Source: Glycomyces niveus
GTDB lineage: Bacteria; Actinomycetota; Actinomycetes; Mycobacteriales; Micromonosporaceae
DNA length: 64,000 nt
NCBI RefSeq assembly: GCF_017592475.1
Contig: NZ_JAGFNP010000011.1
Location: 93,455-157,454 of the forward strand
Direction of reading: 5' to 3'
Both the position numbers and the translations under genes were made by a program. The first letter of the stretch is position 1. Each line of letters begins with the position of its first letter. Under the pieces are notes generated by a model. It worked only from the letters and a program-made list of their open reading frames with translations. It was not told the origin of the DNA and did no database searches. Of this stretch, positions 1-8,413 are shown in pieces.

Positions 1-41
1 CCCGGGCGGAATGTGCCTGGTGGCCCCCATAAACGTTGCCT

Positions 42-52
42 CCCCCCCCCCC
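42..52. repeat. Poly-C homopolymer tract
   Basis: An uninterrupted run of eleven C residues lies in the gene-free left edge, just before a strong hairpin. Runs of this length are unusual even in GC-rich DNA and are prone to slippage or sequencing error. I see no reading frame that it would switch. Confidence 0.6.
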
Positions 53-62
53 GCTTCGGAAC

Positions 63-102
63 GGGACGCGGCGGCCGCCTGTTGGAGCGGCCGCCGCGTC
101 CC
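63..102. terminator. Hairpin terminator at left edge
   Basis: A perfect 16-bp stem (63-78 with 87-102) closes an 8-nt loop. No U-tract follows, as is usual for actinobacterial terminators. It lies 47 nt beyond the stop of the small minus-strand gene at 150 and could also serve a gene to the left of the window. Confidence 0.65.
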
Positions 103-149
103 TGTACCCGGCCCTGCGGAAGTCCTTGCGCGCCTGAGATGGCGCTGGT

Positions 150-407
150 TCAGTCGTCGCCCGGCTGGCCCAGGAAGTAAACCTGCGTGACCGGCGGTCC
201 CGAGGCGGCGCGGCCGCTGCGCGCCTCGATCCAGAGGGTGGCGGCCGCTGCGGCCGCGAGGCCCATGGTCACCCACCCGGCGAGCGGGGAGAAGGCGACG
301 GCGAAGCCCAATGCGGTCGCTGCCGCGGTGGCGATGGCGGCCGTCAGGAACGCCCTGCGGAAGGCGCGCCGATGTTCGCGGCGCGCGACGACTCGGTTGT
401 GTCTCAT
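150..407 (-). CDS. Small hypothetical membrane protein
   Basis: I do not recognise a family. From the ATG at 407 the product is 85 aa: a basic N-terminus rich in Arg and His, then two hydrophobic stretches (about residues 21-42 and 47-63) that would form a two-helix membrane hairpin, then a short polar tail ending in Asp-Asp. The frame stays open upstream to an ATG at 488, giving 112 aa, but that extension is not hydrophobic and adds no recognisable feature. Neither start has a convincing ribosome binding site. A strong hairpin lies 47 nt after the stop. The gene is transcribed away from the XRE regulator at 831. Function unknown. Confidence 0.5.
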   Translation of the reverse strand: MRHNRVVARREHRRAFRRAFLTAAIATAAATALGFAVAFSPLAGWVTMGLAAAAAATLWIEARSGRAASGPPVTQVYFLGQPGDD

Positions 408-830
408 ATCTGACACAACGACGCAGGGGCTTGAATCGACACGTTGCATGTGCAGATTTCCCGCGAACGGGCGACCGAAACCCGGCATAACCCCAGATAA
501 GCCGCCACTTGGTGCTGCGGCCGAGCAAGACTGTAAGCGGCTTCAAGCACAGCGTGATATTGGCAGTTGGCGGCCGTTGTGCAGGAAGGGAAAAGACGGT
601 AAACAGTTAGTGTCGGAGCGCCAAAGGCGACACACCCGGCGTCCCCAAAGGGCAATGCCGCGAAGGACGCCGGCCCGTGCGGGTCAAGACAACCGGGCAC
701 AGCTGACAACCGCCCGGCGCCCCGACGAGGCGGCCGTGACTCATGGCCGGAGGAACGGCCGCCACAACCGAACACCGCAACGCACGTCCCGTAGTCCGCA
801 AACCAACTCCTATAGACGGTGGGGTCTGAC
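408..830. other. Gene-free region between divergent genes
   Basis: About 420 bp lie between the small membrane protein and the XRE regulator. Long frames here on both strands have the composition of shadow frames. A TATAGA at 811-816 is a plausible -10 box for the regulator, with no good -35. I see no RNA gene or repeat. Confidence 0.4.
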
Positions 831-2069
831 ATGGAGTCCGAAACGCAACCGATGGGGCGGCGCGTCGCCTATTGGCGACAACGCCGCGGCATGTCCCAGC
901 AGGTCTTCGCCGACCGCATCGGCAAGTCCAAGAGCTGGGTCGACAAGATCGAGCGCGGCGTCCGCCGCCTCGACAAGTATTCCGTCATCACCGAACTCGC
1001 CGAAGCCTTGAGCATCGACGCCGGGCAGCTGCTCGGCCGCGAGCCCAAGCGCCGGCCCGGCATGGGCGGCTGCCTCGACCAGGTGGAGGTCGAGTCCATC
1101 CGCCAGTCCCTCGAACGCTACGAGCGCCTCGGCCGGTTCCTCGAAGCCGCCCCGATCGAATCGACCCCGATCCCCGAGCTCCGCGGATCGGTCAACTACT
1201 GCTGGCTCGCCTTCGAGAAGGGCCACTACCCGGTCGTCGCGCGCTCGCTCATCCAGCTGCTGCGCGACACGCCCGTCGCCGAGGACCGGCCCGTCGGCGG
1301 CACGAGCGCCGACGCCGCCGAACTCATGACGCAGGTCTACCAGATCGCCTCCACGGTCCTGCGCAAACTCGGGGAGGCCCAGCTCGCCTGGCTCGCCGCC
1401 GACCGCGCGATCTCCGCCGCCAACCGCGGCAACGACCCGCTGCTCGCCGGCATCGCCACCACGCGGGTCGCCAACGCGCTCAGGGCACTCGGACGCCACC
1501 AGGCCGCACTCGACCTCAACGTCCAGGTCGCCCACGGCCTCATCTCCGAGACCGGCGGCGAGCGCTCCACCCCGGCCCAGATCAGCGTCTACGGCGCGCT
1601 GCTCCTGCAGGGGGCCATGGCCGCCGCGCTCGCCGGGGACAGCACCACCAGCGACGACCTGCTCGACAGCGCCACCCGCGCCGCCAACATCCTCGGCCGG
1701 GACGCGAACTACTACTACACGTCCTTCGGGCCGACCAACGTCATGCTGCACCGGGCCGCCGTGTTCGTGGAACTCGGCGAAGGCGGCGACGCCCTCGCCG
1801 TCCACGACCGCATCTCGCCCGCCGCGCTCGCCGACCTCGTCGCCGAACGGCGCGCGCACCACCACCTCGACATGACGCGCGCCTGCGTCCAGGTGGGGGA
1901 CATGGAGCGGGCCAGCCGCCACCTCGTCACGGCCGACCGGCACGCCCCGGCCGAGGTGCGCTGCCGACCCGTCGCGATCGAGCTCATCGACCAGATCCTG
2001 CACCGGACCAAGGGTGAACCCGGTCAGGAGCTGCGCCGCCTCGCCGAAGAGGTCGGCGCCCTGAACTAA
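831..2069 (+). CDS. XRE-family regulator with C-terminal helical repeats
   Basis: The protein has 412 aa. Residues about 10-65 form an XRE-type helix-turn-helix (RRGMSQQVFADRIGKSKSW is the two-helix core). The remaining 330 residues are Ala- and Leu-rich helical repeats of TPR type. This architecture is common in actinomycete regulators, where the repeat part is thought to bind a signal peptide or partner. The start is the ATG at 831, preceded by GGTGGGG; a GTG at 819 in the same frame lies inside that ribosome binding site. The gene stands alone and ends in its own terminator at 2102-2143. Target genes and ligand cannot be read from the sequence. Confidence 0.85.
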   Translation: MESETQPMGRRVAYWRQRRGMSQQVFADRIGKSKSWVDKIERGVRRLDKYSVITELAEALSIDAGQLLGREPKRRPGMGGCLDQVEVESIRQSLERYERLGRFLEAAPIESTPIPELRGSVNYCWLAFEKGHYPVVARSLIQLLRDTPVAEDRPVGGTSADAAELMTQVYQIASTVLRKLGEAQLAWLAADRAISAANRGNDPLLAGIATTRVANALRALGRHQAALDLNVQVAHGLISETGGERSTPAQISVYGALLLQGAMAAALAGDSTTSDDLLDSATRAANILGRDANYYYTSFGPTNVMLHRAAVFVELGEGGDALAVHDRISPAALADLVAERRAHHHLDMTRACVQVGDMERASRHLVTADRHAPAEVRCRPVAIELIDQILHRTKGEPGQELRRLAEEVGALN

Positions 2070-2101
2070 CCGCCATCGGCTGCACCGGCACGGTGCGTAT
2101 G

Positions 2102-2143
2102 AGGGGTGCCCGGAGCCATGCTGCTCGAGCTCCGGGCACCCCT
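2102..2143 (+). terminator. Terminator after XRE regulator
   Basis: A perfect 14-bp stem (2102-2115 with 2130-2143) with a 14-nt loop that itself contains CTCGAG. It lies 32 nt after the regulator stop. Confidence 0.75.
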
Positions 2144-2173
2144 AGCGCTCTCCCGATCGCTGCGGCCAGGCCC

Positions 2174-2185
2174 TAAACTCCAGTG
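2174..2185 (+). promoter_or_regulatory. Leaderless -10 box of the Nif3-like gene
   Basis: TAAACT at 2174-2179 is followed by exactly 6 nt and then the ATG at 2186. There is no Shine-Dalgarno sequence. This places the transcription start on or next to the A of the start codon. No good -35 is visible. Confidence 0.5.
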
Positions 2186-3010
2186 ATGCGCACGCTCAGC
2201 GAGATCACCGCTGCCCTCGACGACCTGTACCCGCGCCGCTGGGCAGAGGATTGGGACCGGGTCGGCCTCGTCTGCGGCCGCGGCGGCAACGCCGTCCGCA
2301 AGGTCCTCTGCGTCGTCGACGTCGTGCCCGCCACCGTCATCGAGGCGATCGAGAACGACTGCGACCTCATAGTCGCCCACCACCCCCTCCTCCTGCGCGG
2401 CGTCTCCAGCCTCGACCCCGCCGCCGACTACAAGGGCGACCTCGTCCACACCCTCATCGAATCCGGCATGGGCCTCTACGTCGCCCACACCAACGCCGAC
2501 GTCGCCAACCCCGGCGTCTCCGACGCCCTCGCCGACCGGCTCGGCCTCGTCGACCTCCGGCCGCTGCGGCCCCTCACCGACCCCGAGCACCACGGCTCCG
2601 GCCGCGGCATCGGCCGCATCGGCCGCCTCCCCGCGCCCCTCACCCTCGCCGCCCTCCTCGAACGCGCCGCCAAGGCCCTCCCGCCCACCGTGAGCGGCGT
2701 GCGCGCCGCCGGCGACCCCGACCGCCAGATCAGCACCGTCGCCGTCTGCGGCGGCGCGGGCGACTCCTATCTCGCGGACGCCACCGCGGCCGGGGCGAAC
2801 GCCTACCTCACCGCCGACCTCCGCCACCACCCGGCCAGCGAGCACACCGCCCGGAGCGGCCCGGCCCTCATCGACGCCGCCCACTGGGCCACCGAGCGAC
2901 CGTGGCTCGATATCGTTGGCGAGCAACTGTCCCGTCTGGTCGACGACGTCCTCGTCTCCGACCTCGACACCGATCCGTGGACCATCCACCAGAGAACCGG
3001 GGTGAACTAG
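2186..3010 (+). CDS. Nif3-like dinuclear metal centre protein
   Basis: The 274-aa product belongs to the NIF3/YbgI family of hexameric proteins with a two-metal site. Visible ligands are the HH pair in AHHPLLLRG (about residue 63), the His in AHTNADVANPG (about 95), and a C-terminal His/Glu pair in AAHWATERPW. The cellular role of the family is unsettled; GTP cyclohydrolase-like folding and metal binding are the established facts. The ATG at 2186 is preferred over the adjacent in-frame GTG at 2183 because of the -10 box 6 nt upstream. The next gene starts 1 nt after the stop, so the two form an operon, a pairing that is widely conserved in actinobacteria. Confidence 0.9.
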   Translation: MRTLSEITAALDDLYPRRWAEDWDRVGLVCGRGGNAVRKVLCVVDVVPATVIEAIENDCDLIVAHHPLLLRGVSSLDPAADYKGDLVHTLIESGMGLYVAHTNADVANPGVSDALADRLGLVDLRPLRPLTDPEHHGSGRGIGRIGRLPAPLTLAALLERAAKALPPTVSGVRAAGDPDRQISTVAVCGGAGDSYLADATAAGANAYLTADLRHHPASEHTARSGPALIDAAHWATERPWLDIVGEQLSRLVDDVLVSDLDTDPWTIHQRTGVN

Positions 3011-3011
3011 G

Positions 3012-3794
3012 TTGAAAGCCGACCTTTTCGATCAGCGCCGACTGCTCGAACTCCAGGCGGTCGACACCCAGCTCACCCAGCTGGGCCAGCGCCGCAAGAA
3101 GCTCGACGCCGACCCGGCGTACGCCACGGCCGTCCAGCGCCAGCGCGCCCTCGCCGACAAGGCCGCGAACCTCACCGGCGACCTCGCCGACCTCGACCGC
3201 GACATCGAACGCGTCGAGCGGGAGGTCGAGCTCGTCACCAAGCGCGCCGACGCCGACCGCGCCCGGATGGCCTCCGGCGCCGCCACCGCGAAGGAACTCG
3301 AAGGGCTGCAGAGCGAACTCGAGTCCCTCGCCCGCCGCCAGGGCACCCTCGAGGACGACGAGATCGAGCTGATGGAGCGCCGCGAAGCGCTCGACGCCGA
3401 GCTCACCGAGATCCGCCGCCAGGTCGAGGAGTCCCGCCAGGTCCTCGCCGACGCCGAGGCCGACCGCGGCCGCCAGCTCGGCGAGATCGACACCGAGACC
3501 GCCGACGCGACCTCGACCCGCGAAGCGCTCGTCATCAACATCCCCGACCGGCTCGTGGAGCTCTACGAGCGCATCCACGCCAAGCAGCCCATCGCCGCCG
3601 CCGAGCTCGTCGGCCGCCGCTGCGGCTCGTGCCGGATCGAGAAGTCCCCGGCCGACATGCAGCCGATCAAGGCCGCCCCGATCGACGAGGTCCTGCGCTG
3701 CGAGGAATGCGGCAGCATCCTCATCAGAACCGAACTGCCGCAGTCGAAGCCGACGTCGCTCGCCTCCGAGGACGAACTCAAGAAGTACACGTAG
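3012..3794 (+). CDS. C4-type zinc-ribbon coiled-coil protein
   Basis: The 260-aa product starts with TTG. Residues about 10-180 are a long charged coiled coil, followed by a C-terminal zinc ribbon with two knuckles, CGSC (after VGRR) and CEEC (after EVLR). It matches the actinobacterial zinc-ribbon family related to mycobacterial Rv2229c and to proteins proposed to bind nucleic acid or translation factors. The TTG is 1 nt beyond the Nif3 stop, so translation is probably coupled. In relatives a ribonuclease H/phosphatase gene often follows; here a strong terminator follows and the next gene is on the other strand. Function remains unproven. Confidence 0.85.
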   Translation: MKADLFDQRRLLELQAVDTQLTQLGQRRKKLDADPAYATAVQRQRALADKAANLTGDLADLDRDIERVEREVELVTKRADADRARMASGAATAKELEGLQSELESLARRQGTLEDDEIELMERREALDAELTEIRRQVEESRQVLADAEADRGRQLGEIDTETADATSTREALVINIPDRLVELYERIHAKQPIAAAELVGRRCGSCRIEKSPADMQPIKAAPIDEVLRCEECGSILIRTELPQSKPTSLASEDELKKYT

Positions 3795-3805
3795 ACGAAT
3801 AAGTG

Positions 3806-3840
3806 CAAGGGCGGGAGGCGCATCGCGCCTCCCGCCCTTG
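3806..3840. terminator. Perfect terminator hairpin
   Basis: A 16-bp perfect stem (3806-3821 with 3825-3840) with a 3-nt loop lies 11 nt after the zinc-ribbon gene. It could also stop transcription coming from trpD on the other strand. Confidence 0.85.
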
Positions 3841-3995
3841 ACATTTCGTATATGACCGACTCATGCGATATGTCCGCCCGGGCGGACCCGGTCTCGGCGA
3901 AGCTTGCGAGCCGGGCATTGGCAGGGGCGCAAACCTACGACCGGGCTCCGACAACTCATCGGCGTGTCGCCTCCCGCTTTCGGGGCGACCCGCTC
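3841..3995. other. Intergenic stretch with palindrome and repeat
   Basis: This stretch between the terminator and the trpD stop holds no gene. It contains a consensus TTGACA (3838-3843) without a good -10, a perfect 16-bp palindrome GTCCGCCCGGGCGGAC (3872-3887), and directly next to it the 26-bp dispersed repeat at 3888-3913. Confidence 0.5.
3888..3913. repeat. 26-bp dispersed repeat, copy 1
   Basis: The element consists of CCGGTC, one variable base, then CGGCGAAGCTTGCGAGCCG. It recurs at 36882-36907 with a single mismatch. It lies about 80 nt beyond the trpD stop codon, between that stop and the hairpin at 3806-3840. The outer four bases of the 19-mer can pair, but the interior cannot, so it is not a simple hairpin. 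Confidence 0.7.
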
Positions 3996-5057
3996 TTACT
4001 TCCTGCTGAACGCGGCCCAGCGCTCGATCAGGTCGGTCGCCTTGCCGTCGTCGATGGCCTTGGCCGCCACTTCGAGGTTCGACTCGATGAGGCCCTTGCG
4101 GGTCTTCACGTCGTGGAGGTCGACGCCGTCGATCAGCCCCTGCCGCGACGCCAGCGCCGCCGCCGCGTTGATGAGGACCGCGTCCCGCACCGGCCGGTTC
4201 CCGCCCGCGAACACCTCGCGCGCCACGTTCGTGTTGAACTCGAGGTCGCCGCCGCGCAGCGCCTCCGCGCCGGCCCGCTCCAGGCCCCACTCGGTGATGT
4301 CGATGAACCCCTGCGAGACGCGACCGCCCGAGGCGATCCACTCCGAGGTCGTGTCGGAGGTCGAGATCTCGTCCAGGCCGTCGTTGCCGCGCACCACGAA
4401 CACCGAAGCGCCCCGAGCCGCGAACACCTGCGCCATGAGCGGCGCCTTCACCGGGTCCGCGCAGCCGATCAGGCCCGCCGCGGGCTGGCCCGGGTTCGTC
4501 AGCGGCCCGAGCAGATTGAATACGGTGGGAATGCCGAGCGCCGCGCGCACCGGGCCCGCGTGCCGCATCCCCGGGTGGAAGGTCCGGGCGAACGCGAAGC
4601 CGATCCCGACCTCGCGCACCGACGCCTCGACGCGCTCCGCGGTCGCCTCCAGGTCGACGCCCAGCGCCTCCAGCAGGTCCGCCGAGCCCACGCTCGACGA
4701 CGCCGAGCGGTTCCCGTGCTTGATCACCGGCACGCCCGTCGCGGCGACCGTGATCGCCGCCATCGTCGAGATGTTCACCGAGTTCGAGCCGTCGCCGCCG
4801 GTCCCCACGATGTCCACCGCGACGCCCAGGTCCGACAGGTCCAGCCGGGTCGTCTCCGCCAGCATCCGGCCCGCGATCGCACCGATCTCCTCGGGCGTCT
4901 CACCCTTTGAGCGCAGCAGCACCGCGAACGCCGCGAGCTGGGCCGGATCGGCGTTGCCCGCCATGATCTCGGCCATCGCCCAGTCCGCGCTGGCTTCGTC
5001 GAGGTGGTCGCCGTTCGAGAGACGGCCGAGAACATCGGGCCAGGTCGGGCTGGACAT
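3996..5057 (-). CDS. trpD: Anthranilate phosphoribosyltransferase
   Basis: The enzyme transfers the phosphoribosyl group of PRPP to anthranilate, the second step of tryptophan synthesis, in the cytoplasm. The 353-aa length is normal. The glycine-rich PRPP loop GTGGDGSNSVNIS (about residues 86-98), the KHGNRSASS motif (about 113) and the GPVRAALG and NLLGPLTNP motifs are all present. GGAGA lies 5 nt before the ATG. The gene is the second of a two-gene minus-strand unit after the pseudo-receiver gene (23 nt gap). No other trp gene is nearby. In mycobacteria trpD likewise lies next to ctaE-qcrCAB, so the context is an old actinobacterial one. Confidence 0.97.
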   Translation of the reverse strand: MSSPTWPDVLGRLSNGDHLDEASADWAMAEIMAGNADPAQLAAFAVLLRSKGETPEEIGAIAGRMLAETTRLDLSDLGVAVDIVGTGGDGSNSVNISTMAAITVAATGVPVIKHGNRSASSSVGSADLLEALGVDLEATAERVEASVREVGIGFAFARTFHPGMRHAGPVRAALGIPTVFNLLGPLTNPGQPAAGLIGCADPVKAPLMAQVFAARGASVFVVRGNDGLDEISTSDTTSEWIASGGRVSQGFIDITEWGLERAGAEALRGGDLEFNTNVAREVFAGGNRPVRDAVLINAAAALASRQGLIDGVDLHDVKTRKGLIESNLEVAAKAIDDGKATDLIERWAAFSRK

Positions 5058-5080
5058 GAGGTCTCCTGAAAAGGGGGTCG

Positions 5081-5515
5081 TCAGGCGGCGCGCTGCGCCG
5101 GCGCCACGCCTTGTGCGCGGCTGACCAGCAAGTCTACTACCGTCTGGCCGGTTGTCACGGGGTTAAGCGGGTGCATGAGCACCGCGTCCGCCCGCGACCA
5201 CGCCGCCAGCCACCGGTCCGCGGCCCGGGCCACCACGACCGCCAGCGTCGGCGGCTCGTCGAACTCGTCCCGCAGCTGCCGGGCGATCCCCAGCCCGCCG
5301 GCGGGCTGCGCCTCGCCGTCGAGCAGGACCAGGTCCACGGCGTACTTGTCGATGAGCGACACCGCCTCGTCGTACCCGCCCGCGACGGCGTACTCGATCC
5401 TCACCCCCTCCACCGGCTCCTCGCCGATCGCCGAGCGCATCTGCTCGATGACCGCGGGTCGATGGCTGTACAGCAGGACCGCGTACTCAGACGTTGAGGT
5501 AGTCACGCTTCGCAT
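5081..5515 (-). CDS. Receiver-like (pseudo response regulator) protein
   Basis: A 144-aa protein whose core (residues about 10-130) follows a CheY-like alternation of strands and helices. Asp66 in LVLLDGEAQ sits where the phospho-acceptor would be. The conserved Lys near the last strand is missing: the equivalent segment reads LMHPLNP. There is no output domain, so it is a stand-alone receiver or a degenerate one that signals by binding. The start is uncertain: ATG at 5515 or GTG at 5506, both without a clear ribosome binding site; the frame stays open further but overlaps ctaE. It precedes trpD by 23 nt and is divergent from the respiratory operon. Confidence 0.75.
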   Translation of the reverse strand: MRSVTTSTSEYAVLLYSHRPAVIEQMRSAIGEEPVEGVRIEYAVAGGYDEAVSLIDKYAVDLVLLDGEAQPAGGLGIARQLRDEFDEPPTLAVVVARAADRWLAAWSRADAVLMHPLNPVTTGQTVVDLLVSRAQGVAPAQRAA

Positions 5516-5691
5516 ATTAAACCGGCCACACTGAAATGGGAAGACCGGCGCGGCCACTTCCGGCCGACCGAGTGCCCACATTGGCCGAACCGGGAATGAC
5601 CTGGGCACACGATGTGAAGAGCCTGGGAGCCTACCGCCGCTCGACACGCGCGAAAAACACACCCCATGCGCAGCTTGAGCCCGCCGGGCCG

Positions 5692-5704
5692 TAATAATGT
5701 GCGC
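5692..5704 (+). promoter_or_regulatory. Leaderless -10 box of ctaE
   Basis: TAATAAT at 5692-5698 is followed by 6 nt and the GTG at 5705. No Shine-Dalgarno sequence is present. The TTGAGC at 5675 is too close (12-nt spacer) to act as a normal -35. Confidence 0.5.
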
Positions 5705-6319
5705 GTGACTGCCGCCGAAGCAACTATCGACCCCAGCCGTATCCACTCACTGACGCGGCCCAACGTCGTCAGTGTCGGCACCATCGTGTGGTTGAGCAGC
5801 GAACTGATGTTCTTTGCGGGCCTGTTCGCGATGTACTTCTCCATCCAGGCCGCCGCGCCCGCGATGTACGAGGCCGGCTACCACCACCTCGAGATCCCGT
5901 ACGCGCTCGTGTTCACCGTGATCCTCGTGGCCTCGTCCATCACCTGCCAGCTCGGCGTCTTCGCCGCCGAGAAGGGCGACGTCTACAAGCTGCGCCTCTG
6001 GTTCGCGGTCACGTTCGTGATGGGCCTCGTCTTCGTCCTCGGCCAGGTGAACGAGTACCGGAACCTGGTCTCCGAAGGCCACTCCATCTCGGCCGACGGC
6101 TACTGGACGATGTTCTACCTGACCACCGGGTTCCACGGCCTCCACGTGACCGGCGGCCTCGTCGCGTTCATCGTCTACCTCATCCGGACGACGATGGGCC
6201 GCTTCAGCCCCGCCCAGGCCACCGCGTCCATCGTGGTGTCCTACTACTGGCACTTCGTCGACGTGGTCTGGATCGCGCTCTTCGCCGTGATCTACTTCCT
6301 TCCGATGGCCCAGTACTGA
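5705..6319 (+). CDS. ctaE: Cytochrome c oxidase subunit III
   Basis: A subunit of the aa3-type terminal oxidase in the cytoplasmic membrane. The 204-aa product has five membrane segments, as in the actinobacterial form. Diagnostic stretches are SVGTIVWLSSELMFF, TCQLGVFAAE, TGFHGLHVTGG and SYYWHFVDVVWI. The GTG at 5705 gives an N-terminus that lines up with actinobacterial CtaE (MTAAEAT...RIHSLTRPN); the ATG at 5666 would add 13 residues absent from relatives. The gene heads ctaE-qcrC-qcrA-qcrB. In actinobacteria these products form a bc1-aa3 supercomplex. A 172-nt gap before qcrC holds a GC-rich hairpin (6402-6424), possibly a processing or partial termination site. Confidence 0.96.
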   Translation: MTAAEATIDPSRIHSLTRPNVVSVGTIVWLSSELMFFAGLFAMYFSIQAAAPAMYEAGYHHLEIPYALVFTVILVASSITCQLGVFAAEKGDVYKLRLWFAVTFVMGLVFVLGQVNEYRNLVSEGHSISADGYWTMFYLTTGFHGLHVTGGLVAFIVYLIRTTMGRFSPAQATASIVVSYYWHFVDVVWIALFAVIYFLPMAQY

Positions 6320-6491
6320 AACACCTCGGCCGGCTTTTAGTTCCGGTCCACAGCAAGTCAGGCCCCGGCCCCCGCGCCGGAGCCGTATCCGAGAATTGCG
6401 ACGGCCGCCGCCCGGAGGCGGCCGCCGGCCGAATCGGGACCGAACAGGGCCCGGTCCGGTCCGAGAGCTAGATAAAGGTGAGGCAACAACC

Positions 6492-7301
6492 GTGGCTGCA
6501 TCAGCGAAACGCCGGCGAGGCTGGCGCAAGCGCCTCGGCGCGCTGGCCAGGTTCACCGGCGCACTGGTCATCGTCGGAGGGCTCTACTCGGCGTTCTCCC
6601 CGAGCCTGTACGCCCAGGAGTCCGAGGCCAACGCGATCGACTCCGAGGCCGTCAAGGGCCAGGAGCTCTACGACACCAGCTGCATCTCCTGCCACGGCGA
6701 TAACGGCGAGGGCGTCGAAGGGCGCGGACCGAGCCTCATCGGCGTCGGCTCCGCCGCCGTCGAGTTCCAGGTGAACACCGGCCGCATGCCGATGGCGGCG
6801 CAGGGCGCGCAGGCCCCCAGCACGGACTACCCGGTCTTCACCGAAGAAGAGGCCGAGTGGCTCGGGGCGTACATCGAGTACCTGGGCGGCGGCGCCGGGA
6901 CTCCCGAAGACCTCGACGCGATGGTCGACGAGGCCGACGTGGCCGCGGGCGGCGATCTCTACCGCGTCAACTGCTCCTCCTGCCACGGCTACGCCGGCGG
7001 CGGCGGCGCCCTCTCCTCGGGCGCGCACGCGCCTTCGCTCGAGGGCGTCAGCAACGAGGAGATCTACCAGGCGATGCTCACCGGCCCGCAGAACATGCCG
7101 GTCTTCGCCGACAACGAGCTCACCCCCGAGCAGAAGGCCGAGCTCATCGCCTACGTCCAGTACCTCGTGAACGAGGACAGGGACCCGGGCGGCGTCTTCA
7201 CTCTGGGCCGGTTCGGACCGGCCACCGAAGGACTGGCCATCTTCCTGGTCGGCATGACCGCGCTCCTGCTGACCACGCTCTGGATTGCAGGTAAATCGTG
7301 A
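6492..7301 (+). CDS. qcrC: Cytochrome bc1 complex dihaem cytochrome c subunit
   Basis: This 269-aa membrane-anchored dihaem cytochrome c passes electrons from the Rieske centre directly to cytochrome oxidase, replacing soluble cytochrome c. Two CxxCH haem sites are present: CISCH at 64-68 and CSSCH at 161-165. An N-terminal hydrophobic segment (about 20-42) and a C-terminal anchor (LAIFLVGMTALLLTTLWI) flank the haem domains. The GTG at 6492 is chosen because AAAGGTGAGG lies about 10 nt upstream; an upstream in-frame ATG lies in non-coding-like sequence. The stop overlaps the qcrA GTG by 4 nt, so the two are translationally coupled. Confidence 0.96.
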   Translation: MAASAKRRRGWRKRLGALARFTGALVIVGGLYSAFSPSLYAQESEANAIDSEAVKGQELYDTSCISCHGDNGEGVEGRGPSLIGVGSAAVEFQVNTGRMPMAAQGAQAPSTDYPVFTEEEAEWLGAYIEYLGGGAGTPEDLDAMVDEADVAAGGDLYRVNCSSCHGYAGGGGALSSGAHAPSLEGVSNEEIYQAMLTGPQNMPVFADNELTPEQKAELIAYVQYLVNEDRDPGGVFTLGRFGPATEGLAIFLVGMTALLLTTLWIAGKS

Positions 7302-8413
7302 GTGCGCACAACGACAGCAACCCGCCCGAACCGGTGGACCTGAGCAACCCGAAGCTCAGCCGCTTCGAGGTCTACAAAGAGGGCCTGCGTCGCGACGACA
7401 TCGAGATCATTCACTACGAGCCGCGCTTCGCGAAGCCGGGGACGAAGGCCGAGAAGCGCATGGAGCGCATCGTCGGCGGCCTGTTCCTCGTCTCGGGCCT
7501 GTTCGCGACCGCGTTCGTGGCGGCCTACATCTGGTGGCCCTGGGAGTATGAAGGCGCCGCGTCCTGGCGCGACCTCCAGACCTGGTACACGCCGGTGCTG
7601 GGCTTCACTCTCGGGTTCTCGCTGCTGTTCTTCGCCGTCGGCGTCCTCACCTGGGCGAAGAAGCTGCTCCCGATCGAGGAGCTGGTGCAGGAGCGCCACG
7701 ACGGCGGGTCCACTTCGGACGACCGCAAGATCGCCGAGGCCACCGTCGACAACATGGTTGAGGACCTCGGGATCAAGCGCCGCCCGTTCCTGGTGAAGGC
7801 CGCCCTCCTGGGCGCCGCGCCGCTGGGCCTGGCCGCGATCGCGCCGCTCGGCGCGCTCATCAAGGACCCGGGCGACATGCTCACCGTCACCGGCTGGAAC
7901 GCCGAGAAGCACAACGACGGCGAGCCGATCCGCTTCATGATGAAGGACGGCGCCCTGGTGCGCCCCGACATGGTCTCGGTCGGCGGTCAGATCACCGTCT
8001 ACCCGGCCATCGACCACGGCGCGACCAACCAGCACCCGACCTCGCCGGTCCTGCTGATCCACCTGCGGGACGAGGACGCCGAGAAGCTGCGCGGCAACCT
8101 CTACCCGATGTACGTGGACGCCGAGGCGCTGTGGGGCAACTTCGTGGCGTACTCGAAGATCTGCACCCACGTCGGCTGCCCGACCAGCCTCTACGAGCAG
8201 CAGTCCCAGCGTCTGCTGTGCCCGTGCCACCAGTCCCAGTTCAACGTGGTGGACAACGCCGCTCCCGTCTTCGGCCCGGCCACCCGGCACCTGCCGATGC
8301 TGCCGTTCACCGTGGACGACGAGGGCTTCTTCATCGCGAAGTCGGACTTCCTGGTGCCCCCGGGGCCGGCGTTCTGGAACCGCCCGTCCCTCCCCGAGGA
8401 GGATGAGAAGTGA
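7298..8413 (+). CDS. qcrA: Rieske iron-sulfur subunit of cytochrome bc1
   Basis: The 371-aa product carries the 2Fe-2S cluster that accepts electrons from quinol. Both cluster loops are present: CTHVGC and CPCHQSQF (about residues 289-317), with the usual Cys-His pairs and a disulfide Cys. Three hydrophobic segments in the first 190 residues (about 55-77, 94-116 and 165-185) match the three-helix anchor of actinobacterial QcrA, which is longer than the mitochondrial type. The start is a GTG overlapping the qcrC stop, and the stop overlaps the qcrB GTG by 4 nt. Confidence 0.96.
   Translation: MSAHNDSNPPEPVDLSNPKLSRFEVYKEGLRRDDIEIIHYEPRFAKPGTKAEKRMERIVGGLFLVSGLFATAFVAAYIWWPWEYEGAASWRDLQTWYTPVLGFTLGFSLLFFAVGVLTWAKKLLPIEELVQERHDGGSTSDDRKIAEATVDNMVEDLGIKRRPFLVKAALLGAAPLGLAAIAPLGALIKDPGDMLTVTGWNAEKHNDGEPIRFMMKDGALVRPDMVSVGGQITVYPAIDHGATNQHPTSPVLLIHLRDEDAEKLRGNLYPMYVDAEALWGNFVAYSKICTHVGCPTSLYEQQSQRLLCPCHQSQFNVVDNAAPVFGPATRHLPMLPFTVDDEGFFIAKSDFLVPPGPAFWNRPSLPEEDEK

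Noticed and set aside
41..52. Phase-variable homopolymer controlling a gene
   Set aside because: The C-run is real but no reading frame crosses it that would be turned on or off within the window.
187..1011. 274-codon plus-strand frame crossing the first gap and the XRE gene start
   Set aside because: Arg/Ala/Ser-rich with no motif, and it overlaps the well supported XRE gene in another frame.
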